25,596 nucleotides of DNA from an uncultured Prevotella sp. (GCA_900541575.1 UQKO01000038.1:1-25596); one strand, 5' to 3'. Counted from the first letter of the stretch, positions 8,529 to 17,725 are shown. The notes: generated by a model not told the origin, from the sequence alone. A program made the numbers and translations.

Positions 8529-8545
8529 CCCTCTACTTGAGAGGG
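8529..8545. other. Small hairpin in the gap between priA and the glycosyltransferase
   Basis: CCCTCT-acttg-AGAGGG is a perfect 6-bp stem in the 264-base gap between two minus-strand genes. Another short pair, CCCTC/GAGGG, lies near 8404-8421. No TAnnTTTG box or small gene was recognised in 8379-8642. The hairpin could end the priA transcript, but no T tract follows it on the minus strand. Confidence 0.3.
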
Positions 8546-8642
8546 ATACACAGAACTTTCGCTCGGATGGGCTAGGAACCGACACTTAATCTACAACACT
8601 TGCACCACCCCTTTGCTTACAAACCTAGCCACACGAACATTC

Positions 8643-11126
8643 TCATTCCACATCAAAATATACGGTCACCCCTCTATACACTTTATATTCGTGTAACACA
8701 TCGCGAGCAGAGAGAAGGGAGCGACGCACACTCATGGACGAAAGCGTGGGTGGAATCTTCACCATAAGTTTGCGGATATACTGTAGTTGCACACGGCTCA
8801 CTACAGGACGATCCGGCCCTAGCAAGTCGTCGTGAAAGAAGGGACGAAGAAGAGCAGCATAATGTTGAGCGGCATGATCCACCACGGCATCGTCGCGGTG
8901 TTTCAAATAGACCGTAATGAGCCGATAGGTGGGTGGATAATGGAAGGTTTTACGCTCAGCCATTTGGTCATGGAAAAGCGCAAGATAGTTAGCATGAACC
9001 ACCTGGTTTATCACAGGATTATCGGCCTGGCGCGTTTGGAGCACTACTAAACCACGGTCGCCGCGTCTGCCCGCCCTACCTGCCACTTGTGAGAGCATTT
9101 GAAAGGCTCGTTCCGTTGCACGAAAGTCAGGCACAGAGAGCATTTGATCGGCATTAAGGATTCCCACCACACGCACTCGGCCGAAATCAAGTCCTTTCGT
9201 GACCATCTGCGTACCGATAAGCAGATTCGACTCGCCCGAAGCAAAGCGCTCAATAATGCGCTCGTAGGCCGTTCGCGAACGAGTTGTGTCGAGATCCATA
9301 CGCTCTATACGGGCATCGGGAAATACGCGTTGAGCCTCTGCCTCAATTTTCTCCGTACCATAGCCTTGGTCGCGAAGTTCGTTGCCGCCACAGGCAGGAC
9401 AATGCGTGGGTATATTGTATTGCGCTCCACAGTAGTGACACACCAATTTTCCTAGTCGCTGATGAAGTGTGAGGCTCACGTCGCATTTGGTGCATCGAGG
9501 CGTCCATCCACACGTGCGACACTCCAACACAGGCGAATAACCGCGACGATTTTGGAAAAGGATAGCCTGTCCGCCTTGAGCCAACGCACGACGCACCTCC
9601 TCCGTGAGACGCGGTGAGAAGGGCGACTGCATCAACTTTTTTCGCTGCAACTCCTTGATATCTTCTACCACTATTTGAGGCAACTGCACGCCACCATAGC
9701 GCTGCGTCATGCTGACGATTCCATACTTTCCGGTGAGGGCATTATGATAAGTCTCCACGGCGGGTGTGGCCGTTCCCAACAGGACCTTGGCACCTAGCTG
9801 ACGAGCCAACATGATGGCGGAATCGCGTCCTTGATAGCGCGGAGCGGGATCTTGTTGTTTATAGCTAGTCTCATGCTCTTCGTCCACGATGACAAGCCCT
9901 AAGCGTTTGTAGGGAAGGAAGAGCGACGAGCGCACACCAAGAATCAGCGGAAAAGGATTGTCTGAGAGTTGACGTTTCCATAGCTCCACACGTTCGGCAT
10001 CAGGGAATTTGGAATGATACACCCCCATCTGCGCTCCAAACACTCGGTTCAATCGAGTAGTAAGTTGTGTAGTAAGAGCTATTTCGGGCACTAAGAAGAG
10101 CACCTGTTCACCTTTTTCGAGAATACGACGTATGAGTTCGATATACACCTCCGTCTTGCCGCTAGATGTCACGCCGTGAAGCAAACACACTTGTCGATCA
10201 GTGAATACTTGCTCTATCTCCTCCACAGCTCGTTGCTGGTCAATACTAAGAGGCTTAGGCAACACGGAGGCAGCCTTGCCCAATAGAGGTCGCTGCAGCC
10301 TACTTGTCTCCACGTCATACGTTTCGAGGATTCCTCGCTTACGTAGGGCAGCCAGAGCGGCACCATCGTTGGGCTGTGTGCAGAGAGCCTTACGGCTTAC
10401 AGGCTTTAAAAGGGCCGCATTGCGCAGTGTGAGGGCGGCATGCGCTTGAGCAAGGTTGAGATAACGAAGAAAGAGGGCTTCTTGAGCAGGAGCGCGCTTC
10501 AATAAACTGAGCAAAGAATGCACGCCCTCCTCTGTGGCATGCTCTTCCACGAGCCTCACATATAGTTCCGTGCGTGGCTTAAAACCTTGGGGCAGCGCTT
10601 CACGCACTTTAATCGCTCCAAGCTCCATAAGTTCGCGCACCTGCCGCATAAGCCCACCGCAATGAAGTTCTTTCTCCAAAGCCTGGAGGGTATAACCGCG
10701 TTCGACATCGAGCGCATGATAAAGCTCGCGTTCTGTGGGAGAGAGAACCTCTACGTCAAAATCGGGATTTCGCACCAAAAGTGTCTCGCTCTCAAGCTTG
10801 AGTCCAGAGGGCAAGGCAGCTTTCATCACCTCACCCAGCGTGCACATGTAATATTGTGCCATCCATTGCCAAAAGCGGAGCTGATCGGGCAAGACGATAG
10901 GCTCCACATCGGCCACATCGGTAATGGGTTTTAGTTTTTTTCCTTGCTCTTTTCCTCTTGGTGCTTCTGCATACACAGCGCTAACAATGGCTGTATAATA
11001 ACGCTTTGCCCCAAACTGCACAACAACGCGCGACCCAATACAGACTCGTTCCTCCAGCGCGGGGGGAAGCGAATAGCTATAGGTAGTGGGTAGAGCCAAA
11101 GGAAGGACTACGGAGATGGAGCGCAT
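8643..11126 (-). CDS. priA: Primosomal protein N', replication restart helicase
   Basis: From the ATG at 11126 the product is 827 residues, near the length of Bacteroidales PriA. The N-terminal 3'-DNA-binding domain begins SVVLPLALPTTYSYSLPP. The helicase core has a Walker A motif GVTSSGKTEVY (about 315-325) and the DEEH box (about 412). A zinc-binding insertion has eight cysteines (about 535-580: CRTCGWTPRCTKC then CHYCG and CPACG). The C-terminal motifs are GTQMVTKGLDF and QVAGRAGRRG. PriA reloads the replicative helicase at collapsed forks. The longer in-frame start at 11186 adds 20 residues without family resemblance and was not used. It follows the rluA-family gene on the same strand after 82 bases and may be co-transcribed. 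Confidence 0.95.
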   Translation of the reverse strand: MRSISVVLPLALPTTYSYSLPPALEERVCIGSRVVVQFGAKRYYTAIVSAVYAEAPRGKEQGKKLKPITDVADVEPIVLPDQLRFWQWMAQYYMCTLGEVMKAALPSGLKLESETLLVRNPDFDVEVLSPTERELYHALDVERGYTLQALEKELHCGGLMRQVRELMELGAIKVREALPQGFKPRTELYVRLVEEHATEEGVHSLLSLLKRAPAQEALFLRYLNLAQAHAALTLRNAALLKPVSRKALCTQPNDGAALAALRKRGILETYDVETSRLQRPLLGKAASVLPKPLSIDQQRAVEEIEQVFTDRQVCLLHGVTSSGKTEVYIELIRRILEKGEQVLFLVPEIALTTQLTTRLNRVFGAQMGVYHSKFPDAERVELWKRQLSDNPFPLILGVRSSLFLPYKRLGLVIVDEEHETSYKQQDPAPRYQGRDSAIMLARQLGAKVLLGTATPAVETYHNALTGKYGIVSMTQRYGGVQLPQIVVEDIKELQRKKLMQSPFSPRLTEEVRRALAQGGQAILFQNRRGYSPVLECRTCGWTPRCTKCDVSLTLHQRLGKLVCHYCGAQYNIPTHCPACGGNELRDQGYGTEKIEAEAQRVFPDARIERMDLDTTRSRTAYERIIERFASGESNLLIGTQMVTKGLDFGRVRVVGILNADQMLSVPDFRATERAFQMLSQVAGRAGRRGDRGLVVLQTRQADNPVINQVVHANYLALFHDQMAERKTFHYPPTYRLITVYLKHRDDAVVDHAAQHYAALLRPFFHDDLLGPDRPVVSRVQLQYIRKLMVKIPPTLSSMSVRRSLLSARDVLHEYKVYRGVTVYFDVE

Positions 11127-11208
11127 ATATTGGAAAAGATTAAGTGTATAGGGGAGCGAGGAGCTAGACCAACCTTGCTTGAGCAATTCTCTATGAAACC
11201 TATGATTT

Positions 11209-12102
11209 TTAGATAGAGCCTTTCAATGCGGCTTTGAAAGCCTTGGGTACGGGGGTCTCGAAGCGTAACGGCTCGCCCGTAATAGGATGATAAAAATTGA
11301 GACGAAAGGCATGGAGGGCAAGGCGTCCTATAGGGTTGTCGCCATTACCATACTTAATGTCGCCACATACGGGATGGCCAAGATCTTGCATGTGCACACG
11401 AATCTGATTCTTTCGTCCCGTTTCAAGCTTGAGCTCTACGAGCGAATGGCTGCCATCGGTGCGGAGCACACGATAGTGGGTGAGAGCATATTTTCCGCCA
11501 TTGTCTGTGGGTGAAGAATAGGTGAAGTAAGCTTTATTGTCCTTTAGCCAACTCTCCACACTTCCACGTTCTTGATTCAATACGCCAGAAACGAGCGCCA
11601 TATATCGGCGGTCTGTCACAATGTCGTGCCAATTGTGTTCTAATATCTGCTCAGCTTCAAGGGTCTTGGCATAGACCAACAGACCAGAGGTGTCGCGGTC
11701 GAGACGATGCACCACGTGAGCCGTACACTTCTGATGGGTACGATGGAAATAGTCGTCAAGCACTTGCTTCACACAGAAAGCGTGGTGCGAAGATGCCATA
11801 GAGAGTATGCCAGGAGCTTTTTCGATGACGATAATCTGCGGATCTTCGTAGACTATCTTGACAAACTTCGACTGGAGTTCTCCTCTGGGCTTACGCTTCG
11901 AGATTTCCACTAGCTGACCGGGCTGAAGCAGGAGATCAAACTGATGGGTGTTTTTATGATCCACGCGTACACCGCCCCCACTGAGGATGGCCTTGGCACG
12001 ACTGCGACTGATACCTTGCAAGGCTTTTTCGATAAACTCGAGCAGCATCACGGGCTGCTTCACGTGGAAGGTGGTGTAACGTAGGGAGGATGTATTTCGC
12101 AT
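11209..12102 (-). CDS. RluA-family rRNA pseudouridine synthase
   Basis: Protein of 297 residues. An N-terminal S4 RNA-binding domain (about 16-70: LLEFIEKAL...RSRAKAILSGGGVRV) is followed by the RluA catalytic domain. The catalytic aspartate is D135 in H132-R-L-D-R-D-T-S-G. Other family marks are VIEKAPGIL near 92-100 and the late motif GRKNQIRVHMQDLGHPVCGD. These enzymes isomerise specific uridines in rRNA, with RluD-type enzymes acting on 23S helix 69. The exact target cannot be told from this reading. It lies upstream of priA on the same strand. Confidence 0.92.
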   Translation of the reverse strand: MRNTSSLRYTTFHVKQPVMLLEFIEKALQGISRSRAKAILSGGGVRVDHKNTHQFDLLLQPGQLVEISKRKPRGELQSKFVKIVYEDPQIIVIEKAPGILSMASSHHAFCVKQVLDDYFHRTHQKCTAHVVHRLDRDTSGLLVYAKTLEAEQILEHNWHDIVTDRRYMALVSGVLNQERGSVESWLKDNKAYFTYSSPTDNGGKYALTHYRVLRTDGSHSLVELKLETGRKNQIRVHMQDLGHPVCGDIKYGNGDNPIGRLALHAFRLNFYHPITGEPLRFETPVPKAFKAALKGSI

Positions 12103-12158
12103 ATTTACCTAGGATTTGAAAGAAAATAACTGTTAAGACTAGACAACGGATAGAATTC

Positions 12159-12172
12159 TTCTTAATTAAGAA
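12159..12172. promoter_or_regulatory. Perfect 14-bp palindrome in the rluA/tlpA divergent region
   Basis: TTCTTAATTAAGAA is a perfect palindrome, 57 bases upstream of the minus-strand pseudouridine synthase and about 240 bases before the tlpA promoter. It could be an operator for a dimeric regulator; its A/T content makes chance occurrence plausible. The rest of the 376-base gap to the tlpA start contains the tlpA promoter and nothing else that I can see. Confidence 0.35.
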
Positions 12173-12373
12173 TCTCTTTAGCCTTTCAGACTGCTTTGGC
12201 TAAACATTTTATTCGGATGAGATTAAGAGGCAGCACAAACTTATTCATTCACCCTCTACCCGTCACCCATTAACCGATTCGTCCGTTCTGTTTTTCGGCT
12301 TACAAATTTACGCATTCTGCTTGACTACCAACGTCCAGCAGCCCATAAATTAGGCTTTTTTATTATCGAGACA

Positions 12374-12404
12374 TTGGTAGGCACAGTTGAAAAACGTAAT
12401 TTTG
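12374..12404 (+). promoter_or_regulatory. Promoter of the tlpA-like gene
   Basis: TAATTTTG at 12397-12404 matches the -7 consensus. TTG at 12374-12376, in ATTGG, gives a partial -33 box with a spacer of about 20. Because the box lies downstream of the first in-frame ATG at 12374, it argues that translation begins later, at 12461 or 12479. Confidence 0.6.
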
Positions 12405-12478
12405 CCACGCGAAAAATATTGGGAAAATGCCTAAATGACTTACGCCTAGCCTACACTTCGATGATAAAATCAACCAAA

Positions 12479-13012
12479 ATGAAACATTTCACTCCAAAGA
12501 GTATTTACACGGCAGCTTGGAAACGGGCAATACTTGTGATTGTACTTGTATGCAGTGTACAAATGATATGTGCTCAAATTCCCTCTGTAAAACTCAAAGA
12601 CATTGATGGAAAGGCCATTGATACCGCCACACTCAGCAACGATGGACGCCCCTTTATTATCAGTTTCTTTGCCACCTGGTGTAAGCCATGTAATCGCGAA
12701 CTCAAAGCCATCAGCGAGGTCTACCCCGACTGGCAAGACGAGACAGGCGTACGCCTCATTGCTGTGAGTATAGACGAAGCACAGAATGTCCACAAGGTAA
12801 AGCCTATGGTGAATGCCGCGGGTTGGGAATACCAAGTGTTGCTCGACCCTAATGGTGATTTTCGTCGAGCCATGGGAGTAAACCTCATCCCCCACGTATT
12901 CATCATCGATGGTAAAGGCAAAATTGTCGAGAGCCACAGCGGTTACACCGAAGGCGGCGAGCAACATCTCATCGAAGTGGTAAGAACACTCGAGAAAGAG
13001 AGGGAAAAATAA
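12479..13012 (+). CDS. TlpA-like periplasmic thioredoxin-fold protein
   Basis: From the ATG at 12479 the product is 177 residues. Residues 1-33 form a signal peptide or membrane anchor (KR then ILVIVLVCSVQMICAQ). The thioredoxin fold has the active site W67-C68-K-P-C71 in FFATWCKPCNREL and the cis-proline region NLIPHVFIID. TlpA/ResA-type proteins reduce or shuffle disulfides in the envelope. An alternative ATG at 12461 would add six residues; the ATG at 12374 is excluded by the promoter position. It is the first gene of a plus-strand envelope block in which the Omp28-like protein also has a CxxC motif. Confidence 0.88.
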   Translation: MKHFTPKSIYTAAWKRAILVIVLVCSVQMICAQIPSVKLKDIDGKAIDTATLSNDGRPFIISFFATWCKPCNRELKAISEVYPDWQDETGVRLIAVSIDEAQNVHKVKPMVNAAGWEYQVLLDPNGDFRRAMGVNLIPHVFIIDGKGKIVESHSGYTEGGEQHLIEVVRTLEKEREK

Positions 13013-13167
13013 AGATGTTCTATGGTAGAACATTCCTCATAAGGAGAGAAAGAAAAAGTGTACAACATATACACTCTTTTTTTTTCGCATCTAAAAACTA
13101 CTCGATCTTTGCACACATCTTCTTCCCCACACAACCAATTCAGAAACGACAACTCTCACATATATCC

Positions 13168-14967
13168 ATGTACCTCAAGAAACTCTATTATGTCCTAAGT
13201 CTGCTCATTCTGTCCCTACCATCATGCATGGTTCAACTCCGCGCACAGAATACGCAAGAATCTGAAGAGGAGAAAGACAAACTGACACTCCACGGCAGTT
13301 TGCAGACCGACATACTAACCCTCGTATCAGAAGACAGAAAGATTGGCACAAGTAAGTACGATGACAAATTCATGACCAACACCTATGCCGACTTGTGGCT
13401 ACAGAGCCGCCACTTTCAAGCTGGTGCTCGATTGGAATACCTAGAACATCCTCTCTTGGGCTACGAGCCAGAGTTTAAGGGATGGGGCATCCCCTATTTT
13501 TATGTAAAAGGAAGTACGCAATGGGGCGATTTGACATTGGGCGACTACTACGAACAATTCGGTTCGGGCCTCGTATTGCGAGCCTACGAAGACCGTTCGA
13601 TCGGGATCGACAATTCTCTGCGCGGCGTACGAGCAACGCTGAAGCCATTCAAAGGTCTCAGTCTGAAACTTCTAGCCGGACAACAACGCTATTATTGGCA
13701 CCACCGCAATCTCGATTCATCCTCGCCTTGGACATGGGGTGGAGATCTCGAGTTGAGCATCGACCAATGGGTCAAACGCATGGATGAGAGCAATACACGC
13801 CTCACACTAGGACTATCAGCCGTGAGCAATCATTATGCGAAGACGGAGACAGGAAAGTTCTTAGCAGAATTACCCGATTTATCATTTCCCGACGCAGGCC
13901 ATACCCCCACCATCTACCAACTAAGGCTCCCGCACAATGTAGCCGCATTCGATGCTCGCGCCAACTTGCAGAAAGGCCCCTATAGTTTCCTCGCAGAATA
14001 CGCATGGAAGAGCCAAGACCCCTCTGCGCTCAATAACTACATCTACAATCGCGGACAGACTCTGCTACTCTCAGGATCCTATTCTAAACGCGGCATGAGC
14101 CTTCTGCTTCAAGCTAAGCGCAGCGAGGATATGGCCTTCCGCTCGCGGCGCGATCCGCAGTCGGCCACGGCTTGCTACATCAACTATCTTCCCCCATTCA
14201 CCATGCAGCACACCTACGATTTGGCCAACCACTACCCTTACGCCACTCAGATGGTGCCCGGCGAATGGGCCTTTCAAGGCGAAGTTTCCTACACCTTCAA
14301 ACGCCACACTCCTTTGGGAGGACGCTACGGCACGCAGGTGAAACTCAATTTTTCCCACGTAAGAGGTATTGACCAGTGTGTCAATACTAAAGAACGCACG
14401 GGCGAGGGCTCCAACGGACCACGCTCCCACTTCTTCAAAATGGGAGAGGACGTCTATTTTCAAGACATCAACGTACAGGTGGAAAAGAAGGTTTCGCCTA
14501 AGCTAAAGCTCAATTTCCTCTACTCTGCTCAGCGCTACAATCAGCAAGTAGTGGAAGGCCACGGCGAGAAACTCGTTAAGGCACACATCTTCGTAACCGA
14601 AGGCAAATACCAATTCAACCGCCGCCTCACGCTGCGCGGCGAAGCACAATACTTACATTCGCGCCAAGACCAGAAGGATTGGTGGTTTGGACTGTTGGAA
14701 CTTTCCGTCCTACCCAGCCTCATGTTTACCATTTCCGATGAGTTCAATGCACACGTACCCATGCACGACTCCTACGGAATCGAGATGGAAGACGCTCCCG
14801 AAAACAGCGTTCATTACTTCACCATCAGTACCACCTACACTCACCATGCTCACCGTCTTCAGCTAAGCTACGGCAAGACAGATGCAGGCTACAACTGCTC
14901 GGGAGGTGTGTGCCGGTACGTGCCTGCTTCAAAGGGGCTAATGATTTCCTACTCATTTAATTTCTAA
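13168..14967 (+). CDS. DUF6029 outer-membrane beta-barrel-like protein
   Basis: From the ATG at 13168 the product is 599 residues. It has a signal peptide ending near LRAQ (27) and a body rich in alternating aromatic/polar strands, ending SYSFNF with a C-terminal phenylalanine typical of outer-membrane barrels. The N-terminal half has conserved blocks that I recognise from the DUF6029 family: NTYADLWLQSRHFQAGARLE, GDYYEQFGSGLVLRAYEDRS, IGIDNSLRGVRA and LAGQQRYYW. The function is unknown. The in-frame ATG at 13015 would add 51 residues with no signal-peptide character and was rejected. A weak -7-like GATCTTTG lies at 13104-13111. The gene ends 8 bases before the Omp28-like gene. Confidence 0.85.
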   Translation: MYLKKLYYVLSLLILSLPSCMVQLRAQNTQESEEEKDKLTLHGSLQTDILTLVSEDRKIGTSKYDDKFMTNTYADLWLQSRHFQAGARLEYLEHPLLGYEPEFKGWGIPYFYVKGSTQWGDLTLGDYYEQFGSGLVLRAYEDRSIGIDNSLRGVRATLKPFKGLSLKLLAGQQRYYWHHRNLDSSSPWTWGGDLELSIDQWVKRMDESNTRLTLGLSAVSNHYAKTETGKFLAELPDLSFPDAGHTPTIYQLRLPHNVAAFDARANLQKGPYSFLAEYAWKSQDPSALNNYIYNRGQTLLLSGSYSKRGMSLLLQAKRSEDMAFRSRRDPQSATACYINYLPPFTMQHTYDLANHYPYATQMVPGEWAFQGEVSYTFKRHTPLGGRYGTQVKLNFSHVRGIDQCVNTKERTGEGSNGPRSHFFKMGEDVYFQDINVQVEKKVSPKLKLNFLYSAQRYNQQVVEGHGEKLVKAHIFVTEGKYQFNRRLTLRGEAQYLHSRQDQKDWWFGLLELSVLPSLMFTISDEFNAHVPMHDSYGIEMEDAPENSVHYFTISTTYTHHAHRLQLSYGKTDAGYNCSGGVCRYVPASKGLMISYSFNF

Positions 14968-14975
14968 GAAACACT

Positions 14976-15827
14976 ATGCGAACGCTATACATTTTCCTTA
15001 CGCTGCTCACAATGGTCCTAGGATTCACCGCCTGCGACGAAACTGATGAAAACGACCGAAAGAAAAAGGTGACCATCGACGAAGCGCTACTGCAGACCTC
15101 TAGGAATGTGCTAATTGAGGACTTTACAGGCCAACGCTGCGTCAACTGCCCCTTAGCTGCACAAGAGGCCGCACTCATTCAGCAAACTTTTGGCGAGGGA
15201 CGTGCCATCGTAGTAGCACTTCATGGAGGCTCGCTCTGCGTGAGCGAAGACGATAGCCCCATAGGGCTTGCCAATGCTCAGAGCCAAGCGCTCAATAAGA
15301 TATTTATTCCGCAAAACGAAAGTTACCCACAGGGAAGCATCGACCGCAGTGGAGCATACGTCAAGTTCAATGAGTGGATGGGACTAACACTGAAGCGCCT
15401 TCTCGTGGAACCAGAAGCCACAATCAGCATCGTCAGCGAAAAGTACACGAAGGCTACGGACAACGAAGCACAGCCAACCATACACTTCACGATACACTTG
15501 CAAGGCAGCACCTTACAGACGATACATACTCATTTTCACGTGTGGCTCACGGAAAGTCACATTATAGCGGGACAGATTGTGCCCTACGAGGGATTCAAGG
15601 CTGACTATGAGCACAACCACGTGTTTCGCACCGCGCTCACGCCACTCAATGGCGAACCCTGCACGCTGAGCAAGACTAAGTCGCAGACACGCACTTTTTC
15701 AGCAGAGTTAAAATCAAAATGGGCGCCCGAGAATATGCACATCGTGGCTTTCGTCACTCGCGACGATACAGGTGAAGTGATGCAAGCAGAGGAAATTCCG
15801 CTCAAGGCAAAGAAAGCAACAGAATAA
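14976..15827 (+). CDS. Omp28-like outer-membrane lipoprotein
   Basis: Protein of 283 residues. The leader MRTLYIFLTLLTMVLGFTAC places a probable lipidated cysteine at C20, followed by acidic residues. The segment IEDFTGQRCVNCPLAAQEA has C55-x2-C58 and is the hallmark of Omp28-like proteins, whose N-terminal part adopts a thioredoxin-like fold. A beta-rich domain follows. The CxxC could be redox active or structural; this is not known. Its 8-base gap from the DUF6029 gene implies one transcript, and pairing of these two genes is familiar in Bacteroidales. Confidence 0.88.
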   Translation: MRTLYIFLTLLTMVLGFTACDETDENDRKKKVTIDEALLQTSRNVLIEDFTGQRCVNCPLAAQEAALIQQTFGEGRAIVVALHGGSLCVSEDDSPIGLANAQSQALNKIFIPQNESYPQGSIDRSGAYVKFNEWMGLTLKRLLVEPEATISIVSEKYTKATDNEAQPTIHFTIHLQGSTLQTIHTHFHVWLTESHIIAGQIVPYEGFKADYEHNHVFRTALTPLNGEPCTLSKTKSQTRTFSAELKSKWAPENMHIVAFVTRDDTGEVMQAEEIPLKAKKATE

Positions 15828-15906
15828 AGGAACAAGGCTGTACTTCTTTCAGTAGTATATAATAAGGTATTCCCCAACAACAATAAAAAACAACACACAT
15901 ACCCCT

Positions 15907-16620
15907 ATGAAAAAGGTTCTCCCCTTTCTGCTATTTCTAGTAATCGCACAGGCGCAAGCACAGATTAGCGTAAACTATAAAGGCGAGCCCGTGAAAGATG
16001 GTGCTACACTAACTTTCACTGCTCAGCCCGATCCTTTCGGCACGAATAAGCAAATCTATGTAAAGAGTGAAGAGCCCGTATTTATCAACACCTCGGACAA
16101 GAATGTAAAGCTTAAGATAGAAGTCAAGTGTACGGAGTATCAAAAGCTCCTTTGGTGCGGCATCACTGGAGAATGTCAGCCTCCCACTAACGAGGAAGAT
16201 AATCGTGAAGTGACGCTCAAACCAGGAAGCAAAGCCTTCATGCGGTTGGAGAGCATATTCGATGTGGGAGACTACTCCAACATTTGGGCCAAGATTACAG
16301 TCTATGCCGATGGTAAAAGAGTGCTTGGGTTTAATGAGAATTTCGTTTATCCCGATCTTACCTCAGCCATCACCACCGCACAAACAGTCTCAGAGTGGCT
16401 TTCGCTCACAAATCGTCGTACACTCACTTACCGCTTTGCTAAGCCGTTGGCTCTGCGCACACTGACGCTCTATACCACAGACGGGCACATGGTGCTACGC
16501 ACTACCATTCCCGCTACTCAAGGCAACGTAAATCTAAACAATCTGAGTGGTGGCACATATATGGCCACGCTGACCACAGCCGAGGGAAAGTTACAAAGCA
16601 TAAAACTAGTATTGCGCTGA
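15907..16620 (+). CDS. Small secreted protein with T9SS-like sorting tail
   Basis: Protein of 237 residues with a signal peptide (1-19, ending AQAQAQ). Its central domain has a cluster of three cysteines in CTEYQKLLWCGITGEC, perhaps a disulfide-stabilised loop. The last 75 residues resemble a type A T9SS sorting domain: LTLYTTDGHMV, VNLNNLSGGTYMATL and a basic end, KLVLR. I do not recognise a named family for the central domain. It follows the Omp28-like gene by 79 bases and is closed by a strong terminator, so it is probably the last gene of the envelope block. A surface-exposed product is inferred. Confidence 0.75.
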   Translation: MKKVLPFLLFLVIAQAQAQISVNYKGEPVKDGATLTFTAQPDPFGTNKQIYVKSEEPVFINTSDKNVKLKIEVKCTEYQKLLWCGITGECQPPTNEEDNREVTLKPGSKAFMRLESIFDVGDYSNIWAKITVYADGKRVLGFNENFVYPDLTSAITTAQTVSEWLSLTNRRTLTYRFAKPLALRTLTLYTTDGHMVLRTTIPATQGNVNLNNLSGGTYMATLTTAEGKLQSIKLVLR

Positions 16621-16677
16621 TTGCGGGTAATAAATACAGATCCGCTCCCTGTAAGAAAAGGAACTAGCGCCAACAAA

Positions 16678-16725
16678 GAGAAAGGGCAAAAGGCAATGTT
16701 TATTTAGTGCCTTTTGTCCTTTCTC
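16678..16725 (+). terminator. Strong terminator hairpin after the envelope block
   Basis: Arms 16678-16695 and 16708-16725 form an 18-bp stem with a 12-base loop. The one imperfect pair is a G-U wobble in the plus-strand RNA. The descending arm is rich in T (CCTTTTGTCCTTTCTC). It lies between convergent genes and could serve both strands. Confidence 0.8.
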
Positions 16726-16800
16726 CCTATCTATACAGGCTATACACGTACCTGCCTATGGTTCTTTCACATCCTATATTAGAATGTACACGCTTAGATT

Positions 16801-17406
16801 CTAGAAATCGCCACCGAAGCCGCCTTGCATACCTCCCTGCGGTCCACCAAAGCCACCCATTGGGCGTCCACCGCCTTGCATGCCTCCTTGCGGACGTCCC
16901 TTCTGTGGACGCTGCTGCATAGACGAACGGCAGAAAATGACAAACAACTGCTGCGGAGTCAACTTCTCTTGGAAGCGATCCATGTAAACACGTTTGAGGG
17001 CTACTTCGCGCTCTGTGCGACTAAAGTTCTCTTCAATCCGCTGCAGCGCCTCAGCGTCAGTAAGCTGAAGACGCCCCAACTTAGCTTGAGGTGTTTCTCC
17101 TTTAACATCGGGAGCCTGACCATTCGCATCTGAAGCCAGACCTTGCTTGCGAGCCTTTCCTTTTTTACTCTGGGCACGCATTTCAACTGGACGGCGCAGC
17201 GAGCGAAGCGTGTCTTGATATTCCGCATAAAGTGGTATGAACCATGCTTGTGTTTTGTCGTCGAGTTTTAGCTCGGATGCCATACGAGTAGCCTGCTTGG
17301 TCAAGCGTTCTTTACTATCGCCATCCGTTTTCTTGTCGCGAGCTTGAACTGTCAATGTGGAGCCCAAAGTAAGTGCTGCAAAAAGCACCAAAAAAGTACG
17401 TTTCAT
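16801..17406 (-). CDS. Spy/DUF4890-like periplasmic protein with glycine-rich tail
   Basis: Protein of 201 residues with a signal peptide (1-22, ending TVQA). The middle is charged and helical, with LKLDDKTQAWFIPLYAEYQ near 46-64 and RFQEKLTPQQLFVIF near 145-160. The latter fits the LTxxQ-type motif of Spy/CpxP-like proteins. The last 35 residues are almost only G, Q, M, P, F and R, with repeated QGGMQGG. Spy-like proteins are periplasmic chaperones or stress sensors; that role here is an inference from the helical layout. It is encoded alone, divergent from cysQ and convergent with the envelope block. Confidence 0.65.
   Translation of the reverse strand: MKRTFLVLFAALTLGSTLTVQARDKKTDGDSKERLTKQATRMASELKLDDKTQAWFIPLYAEYQDTLRSLRRPVEMRAQSKKGKARKQGLASDANGQAPDVKGETPQAKLGRLQLTDAEALQRIEENFSRTEREVALKRVYMDRFQEKLTPQQLFVIFCRSSMQQRPQKGRPQGGMQGGGRPMGGFGGPQGGMQGGFGGDF
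16820..16893 (-). repeat. Duplicated 23-bp unit in the glycine-rich tail
   Basis: The 23-bp sequence at 16820-16842 recurs at 16871-16893 with 21 of 23 bases identical, offset by 51 bases (17 codons, in frame). Each copy encodes PQGGMQGG, so the low-complexity tail probably grew by in-frame duplication. Confidence 0.7.
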
Positions 17407-17633
17407 AATTGAGTATATTTAAAATGATTAGATGATGTATAGAAAAACAGAGCAAAGGCCATTAAGGCTCTCCTTTCAGCGCCATCAATTTTCTTTTCTG
17501 CCCTACATAGATAAGACTTGCATACTCAGAAAAAGTTTATTTCCATCCCTAGAGAACTCGACAAACCAGCCGATTTAACACACTAACACCCCGTTTTTGC
17601 ACCACAAAATCCCTCTATTTTTACAAGAAAAGC

Positions 17634-17641
17634 TAACTTTG
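17634..17641 (+). promoter_or_regulatory. -7 box upstream of cysQ
   Basis: TAACTTTG matches TAnnTTTG and lies 84 bases before the cysQ start. No good -33 TTTG sits at the normal spacing. The remainder of the 319-base divergent gap 17407-17725 holds no recognisable gene; I could not identify a good promoter for the minus-strand Spy-like gene in it. Confidence 0.5.
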
Positions 17642-17725
17642 CCACCCATACCCTATACCTCTATCACATAGGTATGAGAAAACACTCCACCTAGAGCTTC
17701 GTGCTCAACATTAAACTTTACCGAA

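Noticed and set aside
12470..13033. Open frame of 187 codons on the minus strand over the tlpA-like gene
   Set aside because: The opposite strand encodes a well-supported thioredoxin-fold protein with promoter and signal peptide.
13015..13167. Extended N-terminus of the DUF6029 protein from the ATG at 13015
   Set aside because: The extra 51 residues lack family resemblance and would bury the signal peptide that starts at 13168.
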